DNA from: Bacteroidota bacterium
GTDB taxonomy: Bacteria > Bacteroidota > Bacteroidia > Bacteroidales > FEN-979
Length of the DNA: 64,000 nucleotides
Direction: 5' to 3'
NCBI GenBank assembly: GCA_026391835.1
Contig: JAPLDF010000077.1
Location: 51,300 to 115,299, forward strand
Positions 8,670-16,950 of this stretch are shown one piece after another (position 1 is the stretch's first letter; each line of letters begins with the position of its first letter). The notes beneath the pieces were generated by a model. The model was not told the DNA's origin. It was given only the letters and a program-made list of their open reading frames with translations, and searched no databases. A program made the position numbers and the translations under genes.

Positions 8670-8951
8670 TTAACCATTCACGACAATCAGGCTTTCGTTG
8701 AAGAGTTTTTCAACATAGGCAATGACTTCGTTTTGACAAGTATCCTGGTCCACGTCAAATTCCTCCATCAGCCGGTCACAAATTGCCTGGACAGTCATCG
8801 GTTCGGTGAGCATCTCCCAGATTTCCGCAGCAACCGGATTCAGGCCGTAATAATTTCCTTTTTCAATGTTCATCATCACAACCTCATCATCCATCTTACT
8901 TGAAATGATCGACGCATTCTTGGAAATGACTGAAAGTAAATTTAATGCCAT
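8670..8951 (-). CDS. PqqD-like RiPP recognition protein (lasso B1)
   Basis: 93 residues with the PqqD/RRE pattern: an N-terminal beta portion with DEVVMMNIEKGNYYGLNPVA, then helices (AAEIWEMLTEPMTV, ICDRLMEEFDVDQDTC, VIAYVEKLF). The domain binds the leader as an added beta strand and delivers it to the B2 protease. The leader's WxxPxI segment is the expected contact. It is a stand-alone B1, typical of Gram-positive and kinase-type lasso clusters rather than the fused B of many proteobacteria. A 110-base gap separates it from the upstream sulfotransferase gene; I see no clear promoter there. Confidence 0.88.
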   Translation of the reverse strand: MALNLLSVISKNASIISSKMDDEVVMMNIEKGNYYGLNPVAAEIWEMLTEPMTVQAICDRLMEEFDVDQDTCQNEVIAYVEKLFNESLIVVNG

Positions 8952-9061
8952 GGTTGAATCCTGTTAGTTTTTTTCTGTGCTTTAAAGGAAAAATCATCAA
9001 ATGCGGCAGATCGCATTTATCAGGTAAAAGTACTCATTTTTGTTATTCCCGGCAATTTCTA

Positions 9062-9940
9062 TTAACGAATGTCGTCTGCCGGTTTCGGGGAAAGGGTATC
9101 GAAAGCGGGTTCCAGGTATCCGAACCGAGCCATTAAATGATGGTGTTCACTGGTTATTCTTTTTACCTGCAATTCATTTAAAAATGTTTTCCATGTTCCT
9201 TCTTTCCCGTATCTGAAAAAAGATTCACATTTCTGAAGTTTTTCTTTAAACCCGAATTCAGCTTCCGATTTTTTCAATGTTTCAAAGGATGTTTCTGACA
9301 CGGCTTGCCACACCTGTTCTTCAGAAAAGCTTAAGTTAAGAAACCTGAGTGCGTTCGTAAATGTTTGCACAGGGCAGGCGAGCATGTCCTCATACCGGAT
9401 TATATGAACCCTGATTCCCGAATTCAGCCAGCTTGTAACATGATCGCTCCAGGAGCCAAGCCATTCTTCAAGTAATGGCTTTAAACTATCGTTAGAAGTA
9501 TGCAGCGTCTGGCCGGGATTGTTCAGGGCAAGGATTATCTCATCCACCGGTTTTCCGAAGTACAAGGCATTGGATACAACTACATCAAGGGGGTTACGGA
9601 TAAAATAAACGCATCCATATGAATATCCCGGGGGGAATAGAGGATCTCCGGCCGGGGTGATATAGAACCTGTCGTGGGATTTCAAATAAACAGGATTCTC
9701 AGATTGTTCTGAGAGCAACTGATAGACAACCGGGCGAAGATTTCTGATTTCCTCAACAGTAAGTTCGGAGGCCCGGAGCCCGGCCAGTTCATCGAACATG
9801 TTCCTGGAACTTGCCAGCTGATCAATTTCCAGGTGGTTCAAATCCTTTCCATGGAACCCGGACAGGAAGTTCGATAAAAATATCCTGAACCAGGTATTGC
9901 CCGATCGCGGATAAGATGCCAGCCATACCAGGTTTTTCAT
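9062..9940 (-). CDS. PAPS-dependent sulfotransferase in lasso operon
   Basis: 292 residues of the Sulfotransfer_1 family. The PAPS 5'-phosphosulfate loop is SYPRSGNTW (9-17). The 3'-phosphate-binding motif is FIRNPLDVVVSNALYF, near residue 118. No signal peptide, so it is cytosolic. Its ATG overlaps the stop of the kinase gene (ATGA), so kinase and sulfotransferase are translationally coupled and probably made in equal amounts. As part of the lasso operon it most likely modifies the peptide; Tyr13, Tyr17, Thr14 or Ser19 of the predicted core are candidate acceptors. A glycan acceptor is the alternative, given the three sulfotransferases in the divergent operon. PAPS-synthesis genes are not in the window. 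Confidence 0.85.
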   Translation of the reverse strand: MKNLVWLASYPRSGNTWFRIFLSNFLSGFHGKDLNHLEIDQLASSRNMFDELAGLRASELTVEEIRNLRPVVYQLLSEQSENPVYLKSHDRFYITPAGDPLFPPGYSYGCVYFIRNPLDVVVSNALYFGKPVDEIILALNNPGQTLHTSNDSLKPLLEEWLGSWSDHVTSWLNSGIRVHIIRYEDMLACPVQTFTNALRFLNLSFSEEQVWQAVSETSFETLKKSEAEFGFKEKLQKCESFFRYGKEGTWKTFLNELQVKRITSEHHHLMARFGYLEPAFDTLSPKPADDIR

Positions 9941-10878
9941 TCAACAGTATTGATGATTCCTGATTGGTGAAGATCCTGTTCGATCATTTCCATTGTTTCG
10001 TCCAGGTGTGTCATCCCATGCTGTCGCTGCAGGTTGCAAATCCTGATCCCGGAGACAATCTGGGACGCCTCCGTAAAAATATCAGCTGTGCCGGACTGTT
10101 CCCTTTTCAGGTAATTCTTCCTGAAGATCTTTCCCAGGAACAGGTCCAGTTTTTTAAAACCGCTCACTTCCGTTATTTCAGCCGGCCCGCCATTCTTATA
10201 CGCAAGGAGATACAACTGTTGCAATGGAACTGCCTGTTTGACAAACCGTTCCTGGATATTTACCACCATTTTATTCACACTTTTGCGAATCAGCCTCGTA
10301 TCATCCCACTCGAATCCAAGTTTTTCAGAAGAATCACGCCAGAGTTTCATCAGCGGATAACCGGGCAATACGATGGGAATGCCTGTCGGGTCCAGGGAAA
10401 TGGCCGAAATGTCATCAGAAATGATCATAGCATTTTTTTTGGTTACAAAGGCCGAGGCAATGGTCGATTTTCCGCTTCCGGACGGGCCGGAAAAAATGAC
10501 AGCATGATTGCCTCTTTTTATCGCACTACCGTGAACAATGACAATTCCCCGCTGGTGCATCAATACAGCTATGGCCGAGGCCCATAAAAACACGATTATT
10601 TCATGTGTTGCAACCCCGGGATTCTTCTCGATGGTGATGGTTTCTCCGTTTTCGATCAGGTAACGGCCAACATTATTAACGTTCAGCAAAAACCGGGTTC
10701 CTTGTGACTGATAAGCCCCTCCGGTTACGTCAGGGTTGCTCAACCTTTGCGGAACCGCGCCGAAGTTTATCCTGCAATCAGGTTTGGAGGATGCTGGTTC
10801 AGCAAAAAAATCAGGGTGCTCAATGCACGACTGAAAGACCAGTCCGAAAGCTTTATAATAATGGTAGTGCTGATTCAT
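9937..10878 (-). CDS. HPr-kinase-like lasso peptide kinase (PadeK/PsmK type)
   Basis: 313 residues from the ATG at 10878. A start at 10920 is possible, but it lies on the promoter box and upstream of the expected transcription start. The C-terminal half is an HPr kinase P-loop domain: Walker A GPSGSGKST (131-139), a conserved HG pair upstream (VIVHGSAI), acidic ISDDISAI after it, and PGYPLMKLW. It lacks the N-terminal regulatory domain of true HprK. Homologs in kinase-type lasso clusters (paeninodin, pseudomycoidin) phosphorylate the C-terminal Ser of the precursor, and the precursor here ends in Ser. It is the first gene of the operon and ATGA-coupled to the sulfotransferase. Confidence 0.85.
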   Translation of the reverse strand: MNQHYHYYKAFGLVFQSCIEHPDFFAEPASSKPDCRINFGAVPQRLSNPDVTGGAYQSQGTRFLLNVNNVGRYLIENGETITIEKNPGVATHEIIVFLWASAIAVLMHQRGIVIVHGSAIKRGNHAVIFSGPSGSGKSTIASAFVTKKNAMIISDDISAISLDPTGIPIVLPGYPLMKLWRDSSEKLGFEWDDTRLIRKSVNKMVVNIQERFVKQAVPLQQLYLLAYKNGGPAEITEVSGFKKLDLFLGKIFRKNYLKREQSGTADIFTEASQIVSGIRICNLQRQHGMTHLDETMEMIEQDLHQSGIINTVE

Positions 10879-10917
10879 GAAAGAGAAACAAGGAGTGAAT
10901 AACGACCAAATCAAGGG

Positions 10918-10925
10918 CAAATATA
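10918..10925 (-). promoter_or_regulatory. Putative promoter -7 box of lasso operon
   Basis: Minus-strand TATATTTG, an exact TAnnTTTG match, about 40 bases before the kinase ATG at 10878. The -33 TTG is not exact (CTG at 18-base spacing). The same 126-base divergent region must also hold the promoter of the plus-strand operon. A weaker plus-strand candidate is TATATTTT at 10956-10963. Confidence 0.5.
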
Positions 10926-11003
10926 AATATTAATCGGCGTTTTCAGTTTACACCTTATATTTTAAGCTAATTTTACAATTCAAAACGAACCTGGGCAAAA
11001 GGA

Positions 11004-11816
11004 ATGAAAGAATTGTTTAAAAATGTCGTTGACCTTAAGACCAGTCACGAAATGTTTAAGAACCCTGCGTATTCCTACTCGGTTTCTGGCAGATGGATCA
11101 CCCCTAAATCCGACATTGTTAAATATTTGCAGTTTTTCTTTATTTACATTGATTTTGCCCGGATATCCTCCGTTTTCGGAAGTACGGCGGAGCCTTCAGC
11201 ATTTTATGGGGGCAGGGTTTATGATGCAAAGAAATCACTGACTCAAAACCAGATCGACATACTTTACCGGAAAAAGATCAACTTGGCGCTGACACTCACC
11301 AACCATTTTTATTCTGCTGAACTATACGGTCAGAACCAATCCTTTCTCGATAAATACCACCGCAAGGGGAATGTCATCATATGTACTTCAGATGAATTGG
11401 CAAGGATGATCAGGAAGGATTTTCCACTATACCACATCAGGGCGAGCATCATCAAAAACCTGAATTCGGTGGCGAAAGTCAGGAAGGCATTCGAACTGTA
11501 CGACGATGTGGTGATCCCGATGGATATGAACGATGATGACGAGTTCCTGGAAAGCGTCCCTGAAAAAGACCGGATCATGTTGTTTGCCAATGCTGCATGT
11601 GCCTACAACTGCCCGTCAAGAGTCTGCTATCCTGAAATTTCCAAATTCAACCAGGCTAAAACGGATAAGGTCCGCTGCAAAAAACAGGAACTCGGATTGC
11701 TTGAATATGCCTTCTATTTCTTCAATGTTGAAAAGTTTCATGATATGGGATTTTCAAACTTCAAACTGATCCCGACAAAACTCTTTGGCAGCTACCTGAA
11801 ATCATCTGCGCAATGA
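11004..11816 (+). CDS. U32-peptidase-like protein with Cys cluster (function unknown)
   Basis: 270 residues, no signal peptide or membrane segment. I recognise only a distant resemblance to U32-like TIM-barrel proteins. There is a succession of strand-helix units (INLALTLTNHF, GNVIICTSDELARMI, YDDVVIPMDMNDD), then a cysteine group FANAACAYNCPSRVCYPE followed about 20 residues later by another Cys (VRCKKQE). Four Cys in this setting could hold an iron-sulfur cluster, as in UbiU/UbiV. First gene of the plus-strand array; its stop overlaps the ATG of a GT8 gene (ATGA), so it is coupled to glycan or peptide tailoring. Actual reaction unknown. Confidence 0.45.
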   Translation: MKELFKNVVDLKTSHEMFKNPAYSYSVSGRWITPKSDIVKYLQFFFIYIDFARISSVFGSTAEPSAFYGGRVYDAKKSLTQNQIDILYRKKINLALTLTNHFYSAELYGQNQSFLDKYHRKGNVIICTSDELARMIRKDFPLYHIRASIIKNLNSVAKVRKAFELYDDVVIPMDMNDDDEFLESVPEKDRIMLFANAACAYNCPSRVCYPEISKFNQAKTDKVRCKKQELGLLEYAFYFFNVEKFHDMGFSNFKLIPTKLFGSYLKSSAQ

Positions 11817-12724
11817 CGAAGGATGGTGATATTTGCCTCGTAACCGTCACAACTGCGAGTTATACGCAGTGGACCATGATCATGTTCTTTTCGTTTCTTC
11901 AGTCCAATCCGTGGTTTAGTGGCGATTTGATTGTGATATGCAAGGACATGAACGCTGAAGATAAGGCCAGGTTTGGGATTTTTCCCAACATACGGTTTGT
12001 AACCCCTTCGGAACAAATGTTATCCAGAATAGCCGGACTATGCAGGGCTATTCCCGGGTTTACCAGGCTTGCCCCGATGTTTTACTCTCTGGAGACGTTT
12101 AACCTGTCCGGGTATAAAAAAGTGATGTTCCTCGACAGTGACATGCTGGTCGTCAAACCGGTGGAGGAGATGTTCAGTTTTGCAGCGCCATTCGGTGCGG
12201 TAGCCGAATCCTGCTGGTACCATGGAAAAGGAAGAAGAACCGACACGTATGAAGGCGTTGACAGCTGCACTATACCAGGATTGTTCCTTGAAAATCCGGT
12301 GAATTCAGGATTCCTCGTTCTTGATGAGACAATAGTTCACGGATCAAATTACAACCACCTGGTAAAGATGGTTGAACCGGGGTTATGGGCCAATAAAAAC
12401 ACGCTGCATGCCGATCAGCTCATCATAAACCTTTTTTTCAGGGAACGGATTGAACTGGTCAGTGCACGTTACAATTTCAGGCCGACCAACGCCACTGAGA
12501 TTTATGCAAAGGAGGGTATCAGCCTGGAGGATGCAAAAATTATCCACTATTTCCGGCAATACAAACCCTGGAATTTCAAAGAAGTGCTGGAATTATCACA
12601 AAACGACATGGTGCAACTTAAAGCTTTCAACATATGGTACACCTGGTATGTGAAATTTTTGAAATTCAACCATTTAAAACGAAAAATCAACAACTTAAAA
12701 AACAATGAGCAACCCGGTGCCTGA
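11813..12724 (+). CDS. GT8-like glycosyltransferase, copy 1
   Basis: 303 residues. A glycogenin/LgtC-type GT-A enzyme with the metal-binding DxD motif FLDSD (D108-S-D110) preceded by YSLETFNLSGYKKV. It closely resembles the genes at 13486 and 16038: each opens with a CxxTVT strand, has NPWF.GD near residue 33-38 and carries KPWNF or KPWE near residue 255. These are tandem paralogs. Cytosolic, uses a nucleotide sugar. Overlaps the upstream U32-like gene by 4 bases and the following sulfotransferase gene by 20. Confidence 0.8.
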   Translation: MTKDGDICLVTVTTASYTQWTMIMFFSFLQSNPWFSGDLIVICKDMNAEDKARFGIFPNIRFVTPSEQMLSRIAGLCRAIPGFTRLAPMFYSLETFNLSGYKKVMFLDSDMLVVKPVEEMFSFAAPFGAVAESCWYHGKGRRTDTYEGVDSCTIPGLFLENPVNSGFLVLDETIVHGSNYNHLVKMVEPGLWANKNTLHADQLIINLFFRERIELVSARYNFRPTNATEIYAKEGISLEDAKIIHYFRQYKPWNFKEVLELSQNDMVQLKAFNIWYTWYVKFLKFNHLKRKINNLKNNEQPGA

Positions 12725-13475
12725 CTTTCTGATCATCGGTGCAGCAAAGTCAGGAACTACTTCGCTGATTGCCGACCTGAAAAGTCACCCCGGTATCTAT
12801 ACCCCGGGTGCAGAACTCAACTATTTTTCACACTTTTTCGGGAAGGGTGCCGAATGGTATTGCTCACAATTCAACCAACCTGGCAAAATCCAGGGAGAAA
12901 AATCCACCTCTTATTTATACGAGACAACATGCCATGAAAGGATTTTTCAACACAACCCGGGCATGAAGCTGATTGTATTGCTCAGGGAACCTGTTAAGCG
13001 TGCCTTTTCGAACTGGACGATGCGGTATATGCAAAGCCGTTTGTTAAAACAAGTCCATACATTCAACAGCAGAAACCCGGGTAAAATTGAAAATATTGGG
13101 TTTTCTCACCTTTTTCACCACTATTTGTCTTGCCAGCCGGATTCAACCAGGCGGGGGGAACCGCTTGACATTTTTGGACGTGGCCTGTACATCGAACAAA
13201 TTGAACACCTGCTGGGGATTTTTCCGCCTGAACAGTTGCTGATTTTGATTTCAGAACAATATTTCCAAAAGCCGGCTGAATCGTTGTTGAAGGTAAGCAG
13301 GTTTTTTAATATCAGTGAATTCCCGGCAGGCCATCACGCCTGGAAACGCAAAAGCAGCTATCCTGTAAAACTTGACGAACAGCTGGCATTCGAAATTCAT
13401 AAGTACTACAAACCCTTTAATGAACGGCTTTTCGCGTTCCTTGGCAGAGAAATTGAAGAATGGCAACGAAAATAA
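12705..13475 (+). CDS. Sulfotransferase (heparan-sulfate/Nod-type)
   Basis: 256 residues. The PAPS loop is GAAKSGTTSL (12-21) and the 3'-phosphate motif LLREPVKRAFSNW is near residue 97. The C-terminal residues VSRFFNISEF, then HYKY-type PFNERLFAFLG, are usual for carbohydrate sulfotransferases. That family (heparan N-/O-sulfotransferase, NodH) mostly sulfates sugars, which suits its place between two GT8 genes. It starts inside the end of GT8 copy 1 and ends 10 bases before GT8 copy 2. A sulfated oligosaccharide is the likely product; whether it is attached to the lasso peptide is unknown. Confidence 0.82.
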   Translation: MSNPVPDFLIIGAAKSGTTSLIADLKSHPGIYTPGAELNYFSHFFGKGAEWYCSQFNQPGKIQGEKSTSYLYETTCHERIFQHNPGMKLIVLLREPVKRAFSNWTMRYMQSRLLKQVHTFNSRNPGKIENIGFSHLFHHYLSCQPDSTRRGEPLDIFGRGLYIEQIEHLLGIFPPEQLLILISEQYFQKPAESLLKVSRFFNISEFPAGHHAWKRKSSYPVKLDEQLAFEIHKYYKPFNERLFAFLGREIEEWQRK

Positions 13476-13485
13476 TGGGCACTTC

Positions 13486-14403
13486 ATGAGCAACGACCAA
13501 AGATACTGCCTCGCAACTGTAACCACCGAAAACTATTTCCAGTGGACCATGACCATGCTTTATTCCTTTGTAAAAACAAATCCGTGGTTCCAGGGGGATA
13601 TCGTGATCATCTGCAAGGACCTTCCTGTCATGATGGCCTGCGACCTTAACCTTTTCGACCGGGTAAAACTTGTTGAACCATCGGTTCCACTTCTCGACAG
13701 GCTTATGGAATTTGGCAATTGCATGAAAGGCTTCCGGGATAAAATCGCAAGGTTCCATTCATTGGAGATATTCAGGCTCACTGGCTATGACAAACTCCTC
13801 TTTCTCGACAGCGACATGGTGGTGGTAAAATCCGTTGAAGAGCTGTTCACTCTTCCAGGGTTATTTTATGCCAGTGCTGAATTGTGCTGGTACAAAGGGA
13901 AAGGAAGAAACGCAGCTACCTTTATCAGTGAACCTCAATCTCCTGAAAACCAGGCTGATTTCCTGGAGAAGCCTGTCAATACCGGGTTCATGCTCCTGGA
14001 TGGAACAACATTGGCCGGCAGACACTTTGACGGGTTGATCAACCTGATCACCCCTGGTCTATGGCAAAACAGCAGTTTAACATACACAGATGAACTGGTC
14101 ATTAACCAATATTTCAAAAATTCGATCAGTTTGCTTGACACCCGGTATAACTATCGCGCCAGGGCGGCAAGGATCATCAGGGAGAAGGAACAGATTTCAC
14201 CAGGTGATGCCAGTATAATCCATTTTTATTCCAAATTCAAACCATGGAATTTTGACGAAGTTCTGGCCTCTTCAACCAACAACATGAGCTGGCTTGAAGC
14301 TTATGAAATATGGTATGACTGGTACTTCGCATTTTTAAAATTTTACCATTTGCAAAAGAAAATAACCGGTTTGAGAAACCCTAACAGTCCGGAAGATGTA
14401 TGA
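13486..14403 (+). CDS. GT8-like glycosyltransferase, copy 2
   Basis: 305 residues from the ATG at 13486; a longer in-frame start would run back inside the sulfotransferase gene, and the paralogs align from this Met. DxD motif FLDSD at 108-110, NPWFQGD near 32 and KPWNFDEVLASS near 255. The region ELCWYKGKGRN after the DxD motif matches ESCWYHGKGRR of copy 1, so these two are each other's nearest relatives here and arose by duplication. The 3' end overlaps the next sulfotransferase gene by 8 bases. Confidence 0.8.
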   Translation: MSNDQRYCLATVTTENYFQWTMTMLYSFVKTNPWFQGDIVIICKDLPVMMACDLNLFDRVKLVEPSVPLLDRLMEFGNCMKGFRDKIARFHSLEIFRLTGYDKLLFLDSDMVVVKSVEELFTLPGLFYASAELCWYKGKGRNAATFISEPQSPENQADFLEKPVNTGFMLLDGTTLAGRHFDGLINLITPGLWQNSSLTYTDELVINQYFKNSISLLDTRYNYRARAARIIREKEQISPGDASIIHFYSKFKPWNFDEVLASSTNNMSWLEAYEIWYDWYFAFLKFYHLQKKITGLRNPNSPEDV

Positions 14404-15184
14404 TGTTGTACTGGATCCCAGCGCCATAGGCCAGCTGAAGTATTTCTGCATGTTCATTGGTTATCCCTACAGCGGGCATAGCCTGGTGGGAGCGATTATT
14501 GATGCACATCCCAATGCTGTTATTTCACATGAGCTCCATGTTGGGAGGCTGTTAAAGAAAGGATTGTCAAAGGAGAAAATCTTCCCCATGATCATCATGA
14601 ATTCAATCAGGTTCGCCCAACAGGGAAGAACCTGGAACAATTATTCGTATCTCATTCCGGGGGAGTGGAACGGGCGGTATACCAGCATCCGGGTGATCGG
14701 TGATAAAAAAGGAGGCAGGAGCACCAGGTTTTTTACAAAAAAATCGGAGGTTTTTGAGTGTGTTGACAGCAGTTTTGGGGTTCCGGTCAGATACGTCCAT
14801 GTAATGAGAAACCCGTATGACCTCATCAGCACCCTGTACCTCAGGCGCACAGTAAACGCTCCTGACAAGTTGAAACTGCTGATCGACAGGTGCTTTCAGC
14901 ATATTGAACATGTGGAGGATCTGCGCAAACACATAGAGCCGGATAGCTGGCTCGATATTTACCATGAGCATTTTTTGGGTGATCCCGATGAATCTATTGA
15001 AACATTGTTCCGGTTTATCGGGTTGGAGGTTCCGGCAGGCTTCATTGATCATTGCAAGCAAATCATGTTTAAAACCCCCCATAAAAGCAGGCTTGATATT
15101 CCGTGGAAGGAAGAAGAAATTAATTACGTTGCCGGCAAACTTGCTGAATTCAGGCGGTTTTCAGCCTATACCTTCAATTCATGA
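14396..15184 (+). CDS. Sulfotransferase-like protein, divergent
   Basis: 262 residues. The PAPS loop is present but divergent: GYPYSGHSLVG (22-32), with His where Thr is common. A 3'-phosphate-type motif HVMRNPYDLISTLYLRR occurs near residue 140. The segment ISHELHVGRLLKKG after the loop resembles families that act on small or peptide substrates. It differs clearly from the two carbohydrate-type enzymes flanking it. Overlaps GT8 copy 2 by 8 bases and the next sulfotransferase gene by 4 (ATGA). Active-site competence is uncertain because of the altered loop. Confidence 0.7.
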   Translation: MYDVVLDPSAIGQLKYFCMFIGYPYSGHSLVGAIIDAHPNAVISHELHVGRLLKKGLSKEKIFPMIIMNSIRFAQQGRTWNNYSYLIPGEWNGRYTSIRVIGDKKGGRSTRFFTKKSEVFECVDSSFGVPVRYVHVMRNPYDLISTLYLRRTVNAPDKLKLLIDRCFQHIEHVEDLRKHIEPDSWLDIYHEHFLGDPDESIETLFRFIGLEVPAGFIDHCKQIMFKTPHKSRLDIPWKEEEINYVAGKLAEFRRFSAYTFNS

Positions 15185-15963
15185 CCGAAAACCGCCCACA
15201 TACCGGCACACAAGTTAAACCCGGTTTCATCATCATCGGTGCCCAGAAATGCGGTACTTCCACGATGTTCAGAAACCTGGGAAAACATCCCGGTATTCAA
15301 TTACCCGGCAGAAAAGAACTTCATTTTTTTGATGAGAACTATTCCCGGGGACTTGACTGGTATCTCCATTTTTTTAATAAAAAGGAGGGGCCGGGGGCCG
15401 TTTGTTCAGGTGAGGCTTCCCCTTACTACTTTTTTCATCCTCTTGCACCTTCCCGGATATTTGAGACATTCCCTCAAATCAGGCTCATCCTGTTGCTGCG
15501 GAACCCGGTGAACCGTGCGTACTCGCAATATTACCACATGAAACGGAAGGGGAGGGTGTCGTTGTCGTTTGAACATTGTATAACACTGGAAGAGCGGATA
15601 CTGGAAGGAAGAAAAGAAGCCTTTTACCGGCATGAGGACCATTCGGACCTGATGTATCGCCGGTTTTCGTTCCTGTCACGCAGCAGGTATGCCGAGCAGT
15701 TGAGTGAATGGATGAAATATTTTCCGCTCAGCCAGATATTGATCATAAGGAGCGAAGACTATTTTTTACATACGGAACAAAATGTTTCAGAGGTGTTTCA
15801 TTTCCTTGGCCTACCGGCTTTTACAGTAAACCTTTCAAAAAAACACGAAAGCCCGGGTTATCCGCCCGTGAATGCAGAGACAAGAGCCAGGCTTGTGACC
15901 TATTTCGAGCCGTTCAACCAGCAGTTGTATGGGATGATTGGGCGGGATTTTGGGTGGAAGTGA
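15181..15963 (+). CDS. Sulfotransferase (heparan-sulfate/Nod-type)
   Basis: 260 residues. PAPS loop GAQKCGTSTMF (20-30), Lys present; the 3'-phosphate motif LLLRNPVNRAYSQYYHMKR is near residue 100. Ends with PFNQQLYGMIGRDF, equivalent to PFNERLFAFLGREI in the enzyme at 12705, so the two are related carbohydrate-type sulfotransferases. ATGA-coupled to the previous gene. Followed by an 80-base tract of 8-bp repeats before the third GT8 gene. Confidence 0.82.
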   Translation: MTENRPHTGTQVKPGFIIIGAQKCGTSTMFRNLGKHPGIQLPGRKELHFFDENYSRGLDWYLHFFNKKEGPGAVCSGEASPYYFFHPLAPSRIFETFPQIRLILLLRNPVNRAYSQYYHMKRKGRVSLSFEHCITLEERILEGRKEAFYRHEDHSDLMYRRFSFLSRSRYAEQLSEWMKYFPLSQILIIRSEDYFLHTEQNVSEVFHFLGLPAFTVNLSKKHESPGYPPVNAETRARLVTYFEPFNQQLYGMIGRDFGWK

Positions 15964-15964
15964 A

Positions 15965-16044
15965 GGGGACGAGGGGACGAGGGGACAAGGTGACAGTGTA
16001 CTAGGGTAACAGGGTAACAGGGTGACAGGGTAACAGGGTGATGG
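15965..16044. repeat. 8-bp tandem repeat tract, locus 1
   Basis: Degenerate tandem octamers, first of the form GGGACGAG, then GGTGACAG and GGTAACAG. It fills the gap between a sulfotransferase gene and GT8 copy 3 and runs over the GT8 gene's first ATG. The same octamer family occurs at 41128-41294 and 42636-42699. No coding content. Confidence 0.9.
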
Positions 16045-16937
16045 GTAATATGGTTGATATGGATTTAAATTCAGGAAAGACGGGTATTTGCACGGTGACA
16101 AGTGCTGAATTTGTCCAGGGGACGCTTGTGCTGATCCAGTCCTTTTTAAACCACAATCCATGGTTCGCAGGGGATATCGTAATAATTGCCGACGGGCTGG
16201 AACCTGGCGAGGCTGAACTGTTTGATATCTTTCCGAAGGTGGTGTTCCACAAACCCGGCGAAGATTTGCTATTGCGCATCGGGCACCTTTGCAATGCACT
16301 GCCGGCAATCATTCCAAGGCGGAAGCGGTTTTATTCCATAGAACTCTTCAACCTGGACGGCTATGACCGGCTGTTCTTTTTCGACAGCGACATGCTCGTC
16401 ACGGGAAATATTGCAGAATTGCTTTCATATCCCGAACAGTTGCTGGCCTGCCCGGATCAGCCGAACCGCCATGCCGGGAAAGTACGTGACCGCAGCACGT
16501 TCAAACGGATCAGCGCCGATAGAGCCGGCCAGCGTGACGTACTGGAAAAAACCTTCAATGCCGGTTTTATGGCTGCCGGAAAATCGTTGCTGAATCAACA
16601 TACATATGAAGGATTAAAGGAGCTGATCCACATCTCCACGTTCATGAACATCCGCACGCATAACACCGACCAGGTGGTCCTCAACCTGCTTTTCGACGGG
16701 AAAGCCAGGTTCCTTCCTTTGACCTACAACATGATCATCAGCAAATGGGCGGAATTTTCAGCAGCCGGTAAAATCGTTCCCACAGATATAAAAATCCTGC
16801 ATTTTACCGGAAGTTACAAACCCTGGGAAACAGGCTCTAAAATGAATGACTTCACGGATAATCCTGTCGTCAGGGCGTTTTACGATGCCTGGTTTGTTGT
16901 TAATGATGAAATCCGGGGAAAAATTTCCCGGAGATAG
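16038..16937 (+). CDS. GT8-like glycosyltransferase, copy 3
   Basis: 299 residues from the first ATG, but that ATG lies in the repeat tract. Met8 (16059), just before DLNSGKTGICTVT, fits the paralogs better. DxD motif FFDSD (114-118), NPWFAGD near 40 and KPWETGSK near 268. More divergent than copies 1 and 2: the CWY.GKGR segment after the DxD motif is replaced by CPDQPNRHAGKVRD. Last gene of the plus-strand array, convergent with the nucleotidyltransferase 13 bases away. Confidence 0.78.
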   Translation: MMGNMVDMDLNSGKTGICTVTSAEFVQGTLVLIQSFLNHNPWFAGDIVIIADGLEPGEAELFDIFPKVVFHKPGEDLLLRIGHLCNALPAIIPRRKRFYSIELFNLDGYDRLFFFDSDMLVTGNIAELLSYPEQLLACPDQPNRHAGKVRDRSTFKRISADRAGQRDVLEKTFNAGFMAAGKSLLNQHTYEGLKELIHISTFMNIRTHNTDQVVLNLLFDGKARFLPLTYNMIISKWAEFSAAGKIVPTDIKILHFTGSYKPWETGSKMNDFTDNPVVRAFYDAWFVVNDEIRGKISRR

Positions 16938-16950
16938 CCATAAGAAAAAA

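Noticed and set aside
9937..10878. Genuine HPr kinase/phosphorylase
   Set aside because: It lacks the N-terminal regulatory domain and sits in a lasso operon with a Ser-ending precursor.
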